DNA of 64,000 bases from the NCBI GenBank assembly GCA_038207625.1, contig JBBQZO010000004.1, positions 233,925 to 297,924 on the forward strand. Direction: 5' to 3'. The stretch is from JBBQZO01 sp038207625. Its GTDB lineage: Bacteria > Pseudomonadota > Gammaproteobacteria > Burkholderiales > Burkholderiaceae_D. Below are positions 18,062 through 28,004 of this stretch, piece after piece; the stretch's first letter is position 1, and each line of letters begins with the position of its first letter. The position numbers were made by a program, and so were the translations under genes. A model generated the notes under the pieces. The model did no database searches and was not told where the DNA came from. It worked only from the letters and a program-made list of their open reading frames with translations.

Positions 18062-18283
18062 AAAACGATAAGTATTGTATTCTTTGAAAACGTTTCTTGA
18101 TTGGGAAGTGGTTAAACTTTCAATCAGTCAGGCTCTTGATCGGCGCAAGATGGTGGCGTCGGCGGCTAGGGCCAGCGTTGATGAGGCGCACAAAAAGTGC
18201 GTCGCCGGCGGCAAGCGCGTGCCTGCCAGCCCATCCGATGTGCTTCTTGCCCCCCAACGTTGTCAATTTGCAGTAGAATTTCT

Positions 18284-18452
18284 GCCGAAAACGGCCGGGT
18301 TTCAGGCTGTGTGGTAGAGGTGCTCGCGGTTTGCCCAGGCAAACTGCGCCCAGCAAGGTATAAGTAGTCGTAATGGTCGGCGCGGCCCGCGAGGGCGGCC
18401 CGAAGACGGAGGGGTCGTTGACGGACCCGCAGCAAACTTAGTCCTATTCCAC
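18284..18452 (+). ncRNA. Candidate structured leader RNA of rpoD
   Basis: This stretch can fold into nested helices: GTGGTAG (18311-18317) with CTATTCCAC (18444-18452, two-base bulge) closes the element; a 10-bp stem (18325-18334 with 18339-18348, loop CCAG); GGTC/GGCC (18375-18378 with 18397-18400) enclosing GCCC-GCGA-GGGC with a GNRA tetraloop; and GGGTC/GACCC (18412-18416 with 18424-18428). A small GCCG-AAAA-CGGC hairpin stands in front, just behind a -10-like TAGAAT (18274-18279). The rpoD start codon follows 16 bases after the closing helix. Pairing is seen directly; a regulatory role is inferred. Confidence 0.45.
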
Positions 18453-18468
18453 CGTAAAGCAAGTCGTT

Positions 18469-20730
<2,262 letters not shown>

Positions 20731-20839
20731 GACTTGACGCGCGCCCTTGCGGGCACTATCCTCGCCACTCGCAGCGCAAGCCCGTCCGGGCCGCCACGCG
20801 AGCGGCGCGCCGCCATGGCGCGCGTCAGCGCAATAAACT

Positions 20840-20918
<79 letters not shown>

Positions 20919-20935
20919 GATTCAGTAAAAAAATC

Positions 20936-20976
20936 AAAGACTTGCACGCTTCGGCTTGCGGGTCTTTTTTGTTTTT
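20936..20976 (+). terminator. Intrinsic terminator after the tRNA
   Basis: AAAGAC (20936-20941) pairs with GTCTTT (20962-20967), with a TTCG tetraloop core in between, and the 3' side runs into TTTTTTGTTTTT. It ends the rpoD/tRNA transcription unit. Confidence 0.85.
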
Positions 20977-21078
20977 CAGGAAGCTTGGCACACTCGCGGC
21001 ACACCAATGAAATTCAAGCGACGCAGTTCACAGCACACTTTGCTGACCGTATACAGATGCGGAAACGCTTGCGCCGGC

Positions 21079-21108
21079 TTGATTGTTGTAGTAACGTGGC
21101 TACATAAT
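21079..21108 (+). promoter_or_regulatory. Promoter of the toxin-antitoxin pair
   Basis: TTGATT (21079-21084) and CATAAT (21103-21108) are separated by 18 bases, and the antitoxin ATG follows 24 bases after the -10 box behind a GGGGGTG ribosome site. Confidence 0.5.
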
Positions 21109-21131
21109 TTAAGCATGCCGGGGGTGTCGCC

Positions 21132-21386
21132 ATGATCATTACCACCATATCAAGCCGCGAGTTTAACCAAGGGGCGAGCGAGGCAAAACGGGCCGCCACC
21201 AACGGGCCTGTGTTCATCACAGATCGAGGTCGACCGGCCCATGTTCTGATGAGCTTTGAGGACTATCAACGGCTTACTAAGCAACGACGCAACATTTCCG
21301 ATGCACTGGCAATGCCGGGTATTGCCGACATCGATTTTGAGCCGCCGCGTGCGACTATCGACACTCGGCCGGCTGATTTCTCATGA
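21132..21386 (+). CDS. Phd/YefM-family antitoxin
   Basis: An 84-residue antitoxin (MIITTISSREFNQGASEAKRAATNGPVFITDRGRPAHVLMSFEDYQRL). The N-terminal half is the Phd/YefM DNA-binding fold; the C-terminal tail (about 55-84), including FEPPRATIDTRPADF, should wrap the toxin. The stop overlaps the toxin start (ATGATG at 21383-21388), the usual layout for such modules. It presumably represses its own promoter at 21079-21108. Confidence 0.9.
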   Translation: MIITTISSREFNQGASEAKRAATNGPVFITDRGRPAHVLMSFEDYQRLTKQRRNISDALAMPGIADIDFEPPRATIDTRPADFS

Positions 21387-21811
21387 TGTTTGTTCTTGAT
21401 ACCAACCTGGTCTCCGAACTGCGCAAGGTAAAGCTTGGAAAGGCTGATGCAAACCTGACGGCGTGGACGGAAAGCGTTGACGCCGCTGAGCTGTTCGTGT
21501 CGGCCATCACCATCATGGAACTGGAACTTGGCGTTCTGTCGATTGAGCGCAAGGACGCCACTCAGGGGGCCATGTTGCGTTTGTGGCTGGAGCGGCACGT
21601 ATTGCCTGAGTTCGCCGGACGCACGCTGCCTGTCGATACCGCCGTGGCGCAGCGTTGCGCCCGGCTGCATGTACCCGACAAGCGTGGCGAGCGCGATGCA
21701 CTCATCGCGGCGACCGCTCTCGTGCACGGCATGACGCTGGTCACTCGCAACGTCGCTGATTTTAAGGCCACGGGAGTACCTCTTGTCAATCCATGGGAGG
21801 TTCGGGGATGA
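21383..21811 (+). CDS. PIN-domain (VapC/FitB-like) toxin
   Basis: A 142-residue ribonuclease toxin. The acidic PIN residues are all present: D6 (FVLDTN), E46 (IMELELG), D105 (RDALIAATA) and D126 (RNVADF). The pairing with a Phd-type antitoxin and the FitB-like length suggest an RNA-cleaving toxin held by its partner. The start may be the ATG at 21383 or the next one at 21386. The gene ends 20 bases before a symmetric terminator. Confidence 0.92.
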   Translation: MMFVLDTNLVSELRKVKLGKADANLTAWTESVDAAELFVSAITIMELELGVLSIERKDATQGAMLRLWLERHVLPEFAGRTLPVDTAVAQRCARLHVPDKRGERDALIAATALVHGMTLVTRNVADFKATGVPLVNPWEVRG

Positions 21812-21830
21812 TGTTAAATAGTTAATTATC

Positions 21831-21849
21831 AACGGCGTCGCGCCGTTTT
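21831..21849. terminator. Symmetric terminator between convergent TA modules
   Basis: AACGGCG (21831-21837) and CGCCGTT (21841-21847) form a 7-bp stem with loop TCG; T residues follow on the plus strand. Its position suits both the VapC-type gene (+) and the degraded HigBA genes (-). Confidence 0.65.
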
Positions 21850-21902
21850 AACTATGCAGCCAGTCGCGTGACAGGCGGGCGCTCGCCTAGCCGTTGACGC
21901 GC

Positions 21903-22136
21903 TTACCACAGGTCGCGCTGGACTTGCAATCGCATCCAAAAGCCGGGCGATGTGCCTAGGGCTTCGCTCAGGCGCAGATCCATATTGGCGGTGATGGCGG
22001 CGTGACCGTGCAGGATGCGCGACAGCATCACGCGCGAAATTCCCACATGGCGGGCGAATGCTGTAACGCTCAGATTCAGGCCAGTTAGCCATTCCGCCAG
22101 ATTTTCGCCCGGGTGGGCAGGGTCGTGCATGTCCAT
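21903..22136 (-). CDS. higA: HigA-family antitoxin, shortened by an in-frame stop
   Basis: A 77-residue XRE-type helix-turn-helix antitoxin: MHDPAHPGENLAEWL, then FARHVGISRVMLSRILHGHAAITANMDLRLSEALGTSPGFW, ending LQVQRDLW. Family members usually continue about 15-20 residues after DLW. Here a TAA (21903-21905) interrupts, and the same frame goes on for 16 codons (ARQRLGERPPVTRLAA) to a TAG at 21852-21854, which looks like the original tail; a CAA to TAA change explains it. The DNA-binding domain is complete, so repression may persist. It lies 10 bases after the higB remnant. Confidence 0.8.
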   Translation of the reverse strand: MDMHDPAHPGENLAEWLTGLNLSVTAFARHVGISRVMLSRILHGHAAITANMDLRLSEALGTSPGFWMRLQVQRDLW

Positions 22137-22146
22137 GGTGTCGTTC

Positions 22147-22425
22147 TCAATGGTTGTCTAGGTAGTCAATCAGTTTCACGTCGGTTCCGATGAATCGAAA
22201 GATCCGCCGCCAATTTGCCTACACCGTCAATGACAGAAAACCGGCGCGATTTCCTCTCAGTTTGTGCAAGCGCCAACCGGGACTGCCCAAATCCTCAGGC
22301 TACTTCGCTACGTTCAGTGCGGCCAATTGTTCGCGCAAGCGTTTTGCGTGAATGGCTTGAATGCCCGCCAGGCTACCTGTGCGATAGCGAGTCCCAGGGC
22401 CTATGTGGGGGAATGAGTTAATCGT
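22147..22425 (-). pseudogene. higB: Degraded HigB toxin gene
   Basis: The minus strand reads a full-length HigB/RelE-type toxin of 92 residues only if two amber codons are passed: TAG at 22300-22302 (codon 42) and at 22219-22221 (codon 69). Recognisable segments are TGSLAGIQAIHAKRLREQLAAL, PGWRLHKLRGNRAGFLSLTV and NWRRIFRFIGTDVKLIDYLDNH, matching HigB. Where the start should be (22423-22425), before INSF, there is ACG in place of ATG. Three independent lesions make it a pseudogene. The intact frame length and position before higA show it was once a normal HigBA module. Confidence 0.85.
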
Positions 22426-22587
22426 AGGCCGTTAAGCATGGCTTTACAACCATCGGCGCGCTTGGACGCGGTCCCCTTGCTGCGCATCGCGGCCTGCGTC
22501 GGGGCCCGGCTACGCCATGATGGATACATCGGGTGGCGAAGCGTGGCGGGCCGCCCGCATCACATGTTGACGCATCCAACGCTGCTT
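22426..22587. other. Short gap, nothing recognised
   Basis: No gene or clear signal is seen between the higB remnant and the gene ending at 22588; it may include the former higBA promoter. Confidence 0.3.
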
Positions 22588-23019
22588 CTACTTGATGCCG
22601 CTCGCGGTTGCCCGTATCCGGGCACACAGTGTCGCGTCCTGTGGCGGACATGACGCGCTGGCCAACTCGGCAATCTTCTCTACGTCCTGCGTGCTCAGTG
22701 TCGCGTCGATATGGCGCAGCACAAACCGACCGAACGCCGGGTAACGCTTGATGCGCATGGATAGGTTCGGCAACGTCGGCCATTGATCGACTAGCAGCCG
22801 TGCAACGGCTTCTGAATAGCCTTCGGCGATACTGCCGTCATCGCAATGGCCGAATTGCCGGTAGGCGCGCTCAACCATTTCCCAGCTGACAAGGCGGTCG
22901 ATCATCGCGTCAGCCGCCTGGGCATCTTTTGCCGAGCAAGGCTTGCCGCTCGCGCCAGGTATCCAGGTGATCGCCACGATCACACATGCGCCGACGACGT
23001 TCCATTGCAGCGTTTTCAC
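22588..23019 (-). CDS. Small exported protein with four cysteines, candidate immunity protein
   Basis: Starting from GTG at 23019 the product is 143 residues with a signal peptide (MKTLQWNVVGACVIVAITWIPGASG) and a mature helical domain. It has the feature CDDGSIAEGYSEAVARLLVDQWPTL and mature cysteines at 28, 59, 124 and 132, able to form two disulfides. The start lies only 7 bases behind the stop of the YkuD-like gene, so the two are coupled. A periplasmic partner encoded directly after a signal-less peptidoglycan enzyme is the layout of type VI Tlde1/Tldi1 effector-immunity pairs. The start codon is my choice because it alone gives a signal peptide; function is inferred from context. Confidence 0.65.
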   Translation of the reverse strand: MKTLQWNVVGACVIVAITWIPGASGKPCSAKDAQAADAMIDRLVSWEMVERAYRQFGHCDDGSIAEGYSEAVARLLVDQWPTLPNLSMRIKRYPAFGRFVLRHIDATLSTQDVEKIAELASASCPPQDATLCARIRATASGIK

Positions 23020-23026
23020 GGCGCAG

Positions 23027-23491
23027 CTAAGCCCGGGGCCGGCCGACAAGAACGGCGCCGCGATGGCGCTGCGTTGCATCGCGCGCGGATGCGGCGTCGT
23101 TGTTGCGTACCTCGATTGTGCGCAGCTGATCGGTGCGCATCGTGCGCGAGATGATTTCCATTGCCTCATCGGTCGTGCGGATGCAACCCATCGTCGCGTG
23201 CGCTGGTCCTGGTGCGTGAAGCGCATTCGCGCGACCCGCATGCACGCCGATTCCCGGATGCCCGGGAACATTGAAGCGCACAATCCCGTGCAGGCCGTAT
23301 GGGCCATTGGCGCTGGCGGCGTGACGGTGCGGCGCGATCCTGTCGTGCATGACGTATTGTCGGTTTTGCAAATGGGTCAAGGTGGCGTGGCTGTCCACGT
23401 TATTGTGCGCGGCCCATGTACCGATCACATTGCCGTCGCTCCCCACGAGCGTCAATTGATGGGCAAGTCCGTCGAACTGTAGCGTTGCCAT
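23027..23491 (-). CDS. YkuD/DUF2778-like L,D-transpeptidase domain protein
   Basis: A 154-residue protein without signal peptide. The central part, GPYGLHGIVRFNVPGHPGIGVHAGRANALHAPGPAHATMGCIRTTDEAM, carries the L,D-transpeptidase signature: H84, H98, then the catalytic motif TMGC103IR. Such enzymes act on peptidoglycan peptides and so must reach the periplasm; lacking a signal peptide, this one resembles type VI secretion effectors of the Tlde1 kind (beginning with a short FDG..L strand). The C-terminal 25 residues are low-complexity. The downstream exported protein would then be its immunity protein. No secretion genes are seen in the window. Confidence 0.75.
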   Translation of the reverse strand: MATLQFDGLAHQLTLVGSDGNVIGTWAAHNNVDSHATLTHLQNRQYVMHDRIAPHRHAASANGPYGLHGIVRFNVPGHPGIGVHAGRANALHAPGPAHATMGCIRTTDEAMEIISRTMRTDQLRTIEVRNNDAASARDATQRHRGAVLVGRPRA

Positions 23492-23757
23492 AAGCGCCCC
23501 GCTGTAGTGAGAACGCCCAGCTTATGACGTAGACGAAGCGCGATCTTGCGCATCCACAATTCACAGATAACTCGTCAACAAGAGCCAGTGTTTCGTTGAC
23601 TCAATGACCTTGGCGAAAGGTTCGCCGCCGCGCGCGGGCCGCATGGCCGCGCGCATCGTCCCCAGTCTGTGCCGACGACTTCCTTCAGTGGCAGGATGCG
23701 GCGGATTTGGCGGACAACGCAATCGGCATATCCATCCACGGGAAGGCACAAGGCTGC

Positions 23758-24051
23758 TCATCGGTGAACGACGTCCTTGCGACGAGATGGCGACGTATTG
23801 GGACTGGAGAACAGCAACAGCCAGTTGCCGATCAGCGCCGCGCCGCCCAGCAGCAGCCACAGCGCCGCGCGCGCATCGAGCGGTTTCCACTGCCCGCGCC
23901 AGGCAAGCCAGCCCAGCGGCACCGGCGCGCCGATCAGGCCGCGCAACAGTACGAGCGTTTGCGGCGATTGTCCGCTCAAGACCACAAACAGTCCGATCTT
24001 TCCCGGCAGCGTCATCGCGGCGGTCATGCGCCAACTGCCCAATTTGTCCAT
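23758..24051 (-). pseudogene. Truncated EamA/DMT-family transporter
   Basis: From the ATG at 24051 the product starts MDKLGSWRMTAAMTLPGKIGLFVVLSGQSPQTLVLLRGLIGAPVPLGWLAWRGQW and continues through AALWLLLGGAALIGNWLLLFSS, which equals the first three membrane helices of an EamA (drug/metabolite) transporter of about 290 residues. After SSPNTSPSRRKDVVHR it stops; the remaining seven helices are absent and the 266 bases beyond hold nothing similar. It is divergent from a LysR regulator, the usual pairing. A rearrangement has removed the 3' part. Confidence 0.75.
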
Positions 24052-24153
24052 GCCCGTCTGCGGGTGTGAAAGTTCAGCATGATTAACGTGCGGTTGATCC
24101 ACAATCGGCTTAACATGCGAAGAATTGTTGATGCAGATGCAAAGGTAATCGCG

Positions 24154-25095
24154 ATGGAAATGTTCAAGGAAATGGCGATCTTCGTCCAGGTGGTCGAATG
24201 CGGCGGCTTCTCGAAGGCCGCCCGACAGCTAGGCATCACCACCTCCGCGGTGAGCCGCCACGTCACGCGCCTCGAAGCGCACATGGGCGCACGCCTGCTG
24301 CATCGGACCACGCGCTCGCTGGCGCTGACCGAGCTGGGCGCACAGGTCCACGCGGGCAGCCAGCGCATGATCGCCGCCGCGCGCGACGTGCAGGCGCTGG
24401 CCGGCAGCTACAGCGCGCGTCCGAATGGCGTCATTCGCGTCAGCGCGCCCATCGTGTTCGGTCAGCTGTGGCTGGCGCCCCGTCTGCCCGCTTTCCTCGA
24501 TCAATATCCCGACGTGGGGGTGCGCCTGACGCTGGTCGACCGCCCGGTCGACCTGATCGAAGAGGGCGAGGACCTGGCGATCCGGATCGCGCGCGAACTG
24601 CCGCCCGGTTTGGCGGCGCGGCCACTGTGCTCGGTGCGCTACGTACTGGTCGCCACCCCCGAATACCTTGCGCGCCACGGCACTCCGGCGGCGCCGCACG
24701 AGCTGGCGCAGCACCACTGCGTATGCCTGCGCCATGCCGAGATCGATCAGACGTGGACCTTGCAGCGCGATGGCGAGGCGGTGTCGGTCACGGTTCCCGG
24801 CCGGCTGTCGGTCAACAACAGCGCCGCGGTCATGGCGATCGTGGAGAACGGTGGGGGCATCGGACTGGTCACCGATTTTGCCGCTACGGCGGCCCTCGAT
24901 GCCGGACTTGTGCAACTGGTGCTACCCGGCTGGGAATTGGCCGACGCGCATACCCGGCTGGTGCACGCGGTGTATGTGCCGGGACCTTATCTGGCACTCA
25001 AAGTCCGGGTGTTCATCGACTATCTGGCATCGGTGTCGCCGTCGCGGCAAACAATTGGAGAAACTGGTGCGCGTGCGCGCGCAGGCGCTTTGTGA
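24154..25095 (+). CDS. LysR-family transcriptional regulator
   Basis: A 313-residue regulator. N-terminal winged helix-turn-helix (MEMFKEMAIFVQVVECGGFSKAARQLGITTSAVSRHVTRLEAHMGARLLHRTTRSLALTELG) and periplasmic-binding-like effector domain (about 90-300). The start was set at 24154 because of AAAGG 8 bases upstream and because the family begins here; 25 further codons upstream are not conserved. It is divergent from the broken EamA transporter and most likely regulated it, so the regulator may have lost its target. Confidence 0.9.
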   Translation: MEMFKEMAIFVQVVECGGFSKAARQLGITTSAVSRHVTRLEAHMGARLLHRTTRSLALTELGAQVHAGSQRMIAAARDVQALAGSYSARPNGVIRVSAPIVFGQLWLAPRLPAFLDQYPDVGVRLTLVDRPVDLIEEGEDLAIRIARELPPGLAARPLCSVRYVLVATPEYLARHGTPAAPHELAQHHCVCLRHAEIDQTWTLQRDGEAVSVTVPGRLSVNNSAAVMAIVENGGGIGLVTDFAATAALDAGLVQLVLPGWELADAHTRLVHAVYVPGPYLALKVRVFIDYLASVSPSRQTIGETGARARAGAL

Positions 25096-25340
25096 ACGGA
25101 CCGGCGTCGCGCACCGTGTTGTGAGGCGTTGCGCATGCGTGCGCTCAAACGGGGCAATCCAGCGAAGGTCAGAGGAAATAGCCTGTCGCAACAGCATGTC
25201 GGATGCGTTGGGCGATGCCGTGTGCGGCGTTTTACGCTAGCGCACCATCGTTGACGCAATTGGCGGCAGGGCGCGGGAATATCCATCCGCATCGCGCCAG
25301 ACGACGGAGTGCGGGTGCCGCAATCGGCGCGCCCGTTGGG

Positions 25341-26375
25341 CTAATTCGACAAGCCTCTTAGAATTCTTGCGACGCTGCGACCTTGAAGTGTGCGTCCCGG
25401 CAAAGTGGCGATGATGCGCTCGAACAGGCCGAATGCCGCCACCAGACTGACGCCGAACACCAGATGGGCGATCAGCGTCACCGCGCCCCGGCTGACGGCA
25501 AACCAGGGAAACAGGGCCGTCAAGCCATACAGGTTAATGACGTAAATCGCCAGGCCGTACAGCGCGCCGGCCAGCAGCGCGCGGGAGCGCGCCAGCCGAT
25601 GCACGAGCGCCCCCGCACCGATCGCATACACGCTGGACAAGCCAAAATGGATCACGGTGGCGAGCGCGACAACCGGCCACAGCGCGGGCGGCGCGTCCAG
25701 GCTGGCGCCGCCCAACACCAGCGCGGCCGTCAGCCGCGCGTCGCGCAGCAGCGTGAGCAGCGGCACGCCGGTGGCCAGCCACAGCGCCAGTTGCGCCAGC
25801 GTGGCGACGCTGCCGGCAAACAGGCCGGCAAACAGCAGCGCGGCCAGGCTGTGCGGGGCGCGCGCGCCTGGCGCCGCGTCTGCCGCAGCCATCAAGTCGA
25901 TATTGGTCTGGGATATCGCGCCACAGTTGAGCCGGCGCGCCAGTCCCGCCGCCCCTTGCGCCATCAGGCGCGCGTGGTTGCGCACGAACACCGCGCGGAT
26001 CAACGGGGCGAGCAGATTCATCCACCACACGGTGCTGCGCACGCGCCATTCGCAGTGCACCACGCTGGTGTCGCCATCGCGCGAAAACAGCCAGCGCCCG
26101 GAACCGTCGAGGTCGCCGCGCGCCGTGCCTTCGATCAGCGCCAGCTTTTCGACCCGCGTCACGCAGGCGCCAAACGTGAGCTGGTAGGGCAGTTTGCCCT
26201 TCCAGCAAAAGCGCCAACGGCTGTTGATGCCGTTGGCGTCGCCAGCGGACACCGGCGTCACCGAGCGCAATCCGGGCCACCATTGCGGCCAGCGGGGCGC
26301 ATCGTGAATCGTCGCGTACACTTGTTCGAGTGGCGCGTCGATGCGCCAGACGGTCAGCAATGCATAGTTCGCCAT
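25341..26375 (-). CDS. SRPBCC (START-like) domain fused to a membrane domain
   Basis: A 344-residue protein with an excellent ribosome site (AAGGAG, 5 bases spacer). Residues 1-150 form a START-like/polyketide-cyclase fold (MANYALLTVWRIDAPLEQVYATIHDAPRWPQWWPGL, RWLFSRDGDTSVVHCEWRVRSTVWWMNLLAPLIRAVF), which binds hydrophobic ligands. Residues about 172-335 hold four or five membrane helices (SLAALLFAGLFAGSVATLAQLALWLA, WPVVALATVIHFGLSSVYAIGAGALVHRLA, LAGALYGLAIYVINLYGL, AVTLIAHLVFGVSLVAAFGLFERII). I do not recognise the membrane half. The fusion suggests lipid or quinone-like ligand handling at the membrane; this is inference. Confidence 0.75.
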   Translation of the reverse strand: MANYALLTVWRIDAPLEQVYATIHDAPRWPQWWPGLRSVTPVSAGDANGINSRWRFCWKGKLPYQLTFGACVTRVEKLALIEGTARGDLDGSGRWLFSRDGDTSVVHCEWRVRSTVWWMNLLAPLIRAVFVRNHARLMAQGAAGLARRLNCGAISQTNIDLMAAADAAPGARAPHSLAALLFAGLFAGSVATLAQLALWLATGVPLLTLLRDARLTAALVLGGASLDAPPALWPVVALATVIHFGLSSVYAIGAGALVHRLARSRALLAGALYGLAIYVINLYGLTALFPWFAVSRGAVTLIAHLVFGVSLVAAFGLFERIIATLPGRTLQGRSVARILRGLSN

Positions 26376-26925
26376 GCGCACTCCTTCAACGACCGTCGCG
26401 TTTGTTGTCCGGCAGAGCGCGCTGTGCCGCCCTGGTGTGGGCGCCGCTGCACCTCGGCAAGCCAGCGCCGCGAGCGTGCATGGCGCTGGACGGCATCCCG
26501 TCGCGGGCTGCTGGCATTGGCAAGATTGATCAGTGTGTCCATTTTCTAGTCCGCGAGTTATCCATTGCAAGGATAGACGGGGCGGCACACATGCGACTGT
26601 GCGCTGGCGTACGCGCGTGGTCACCTTGGGACGCGCCCGGACCGTGGGCGCTGCTGTGATGATGGCGCAGCCCGGCGCCGGGCCAGGACGTGCGACGCTG
26701 TATGCATAGGCGCTGGTTCATCAAAATATTCAATCGCCCATCACGGGAAACTTGCCTATATTGAGAGTGCGAGGCTTGATATAGCGCCTGGTTGGTCATG
26801 ACATGTCGGCATGCCGCTTACGATGTCACGATGCGGTCGTCGTGGTTTGCTGCGCCGGTAAAGCACCGGTCTGGATCGGCAGTGCGTTTTTTGGGCAAGC
26901 AACGCTCACATCAGCGAGGAACATC
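26376..26925. other. 550-base region between divergent genes
   Basis: No secure gene. One minus-strand frame (26354-26542, 62 residues, MDTLINLANASSPRRDAVQRHARSRRWLAEV) overlaps the START-like gene by 22 bases and could be a small coupled protein, but it lacks a good ribosome site. The rest holds promoters for the two flanking genes that I cannot place. Confidence 0.3.
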
Positions 26926-27351
26926 ATGCGACACATTGTTCTGTTCTTCATCCTCGGTGCGCTGTCGCAATCGGTCCATGCGCAGAGCACCGACGATGCC
27001 AATTCGATCAACGTCCCTGGCCAGCGTATCGCGCCGCCCGCCAAGATCTACCGGATGTGGACGGACGACTTCCATCCTTACAAAGGGGCATACGCCTTGT
27101 CCAATGGGAAGGCGCTGTACCTGAGCAACGTCGGACGCCGGATGTACGCGCAAGTGGAGGGACAGCGCAAGCACGAGATCGTCGCCACCGCGCCGGACGT
27201 GTTCGTCGCGCTCGACCAGCGACTTGACATGCACATTGCCTTGGACGGTAACGGCAACGCCACCGGTGAGCTGGCCTACATTCCGGACGCACCTGAGCGC
27301 GGCGGCGCGACGGCGCTGGCGTCGGCAGTGGTTCGCCTCGCGTTCCAATAA
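26926..27351 (+). CDS. Exported hypothetical protein (141 aa)
   Basis: The start at 26926 has GAGGA 5 bases upstream and gives a signal peptide (MRHIVLFFILGALSQSVHAQS). The mature domain (about 120 residues) reads IYRMWTDDFHPYKGAYALSNGKALYLSNVGRRMYAQVEGQRKHEIVATAPDVFVALDQRLDMHIALDGNGNATGELAYI, a beta-rich pattern. I do not recognise the family. It is a monocistronic, periplasmic or secreted protein in the accessory region. Confidence 0.65.
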   Translation: MRHIVLFFILGALSQSVHAQSTDDANSINVPGQRIAPPAKIYRMWTDDFHPYKGAYALSNGKALYLSNVGRRMYAQVEGQRKHEIVATAPDVFVALDQRLDMHIALDGNGNATGELAYIPDAPERGGATALASAVVRLAFQ

Positions 27352-27690
27352 GGCCGCTGGCGCGCATATCCCGGCAAGCGGGCGTGTGATCGCTTAGCTG
27401 CGGTCCAGTTGGCCCGCCGCGCGCTGGCGGGCATAGATGCGCCGCTCAGCGCCGCAGCATGATCACCATGCGGGCGCCGCTGCGCATGACAAAGTTGATC
27501 GCCATGTATGCTAATCTGGCGAGCATGCATACTCTTCCCTATCCACAGCTTTTCCATGTTTGCGGCGTGGCCGGGCACGCACTCGCGCGAGGGCTGCTGG
27601 TCAGCGCCGGGCGCGATGCGCTGACTGCCCCGCGTTCTGCTGTGCGCCCTCTGACGGGCCTGCGCGACCGGCTCGGTCGCGAAAGCTGCC
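27352..27690. other. 339-base region with a 7-bp hairpin
   Basis: GCCCGCC (27412-27418) and GGCGGGC (27426-27432) form a perfect stem after the preceding gene but without a T run. A plus-strand frame (27459-27698, 79 residues) runs through the rest and overlaps the next gene; it has no ribosome site or protein-like character, so I do not call it. Confidence 0.35.
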
Positions 27691-27942
27691 ATGATTGAAT
27701 GTAATCGGACGATGGAGCAAGCCCGGCGCGATTTTTCACTGGGCCGCATCACCGGCGCGACGCTGATGCGCGTACCGATGAGCCAAACGGAATGGACGCT
27801 GCGTCTGTTCGGCGCAAAAGGCGGCGCGGGTGTGCTGCTGTCGGTGCAGACGTTGGAGCCGCAGATCTTTGTCAGTCTCGATAGCGCCGCTCAGGCAATC
27901 GAGCAAATCGGTTTTTCGTTCAGCCAGCTGAAGGTGCAGTGA
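27691..27942 (+). CDS. Hypothetical protein (83 aa)
   Basis: A small soluble protein (MIECNRTMEQARRDFSLGRITGATLMRVPMSQTEWTLRLFGAKGGAGVLLSVQTLEPQIFVSLDSAAQAIEQIGF). Alternating hydrophobic strands and a regular composition suggest a real alpha/beta fold. No family recognised; its style resembles small proteins of mobile regions. The start may be the second Met, seven codons in. It ends 63 bases before the tandem repeat. Confidence 0.5.
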   Translation: MIECNRTMEQARRDFSLGRITGATLMRVPMSQTEWTLRLFGAKGGAGVLLSVQTLEPQIFVSLDSAAQAIEQIGFSFSQLKVQ

Positions 27943-28004
27943 CCCGTCGTCGCCAACGCGCTGTCGCGCCGCCCCAAGGCCCGACACCCGGCGGCAGGTC
28001 GCTG

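Noticed and set aside
18075..18317. 80-codon open frame between dnaG and rpoD
   Set aside because: It would start with a rare codon, lacks a ribosome site and runs into the folded leader.
18311..18452. Lysine riboswitch in the rpoD leader
   Set aside because: The short matches TAGAGGTGC and CCGAAG are present, but the length is too small, the P3-P5 core is not recognisable, and rpoD is not a lysine gene.
23561..23757. Rest of the EamA transporter in a shifted frame
   Set aside because: None of the three minus-strand frames in this stretch shows membrane helices or EamA motifs.
27459..27698. 79-codon open frame overlapping the gene at 27691
   Set aside because: No ribosome site and no protein-like pattern; several Met codons in a row come from ATG-rich palindromic DNA.
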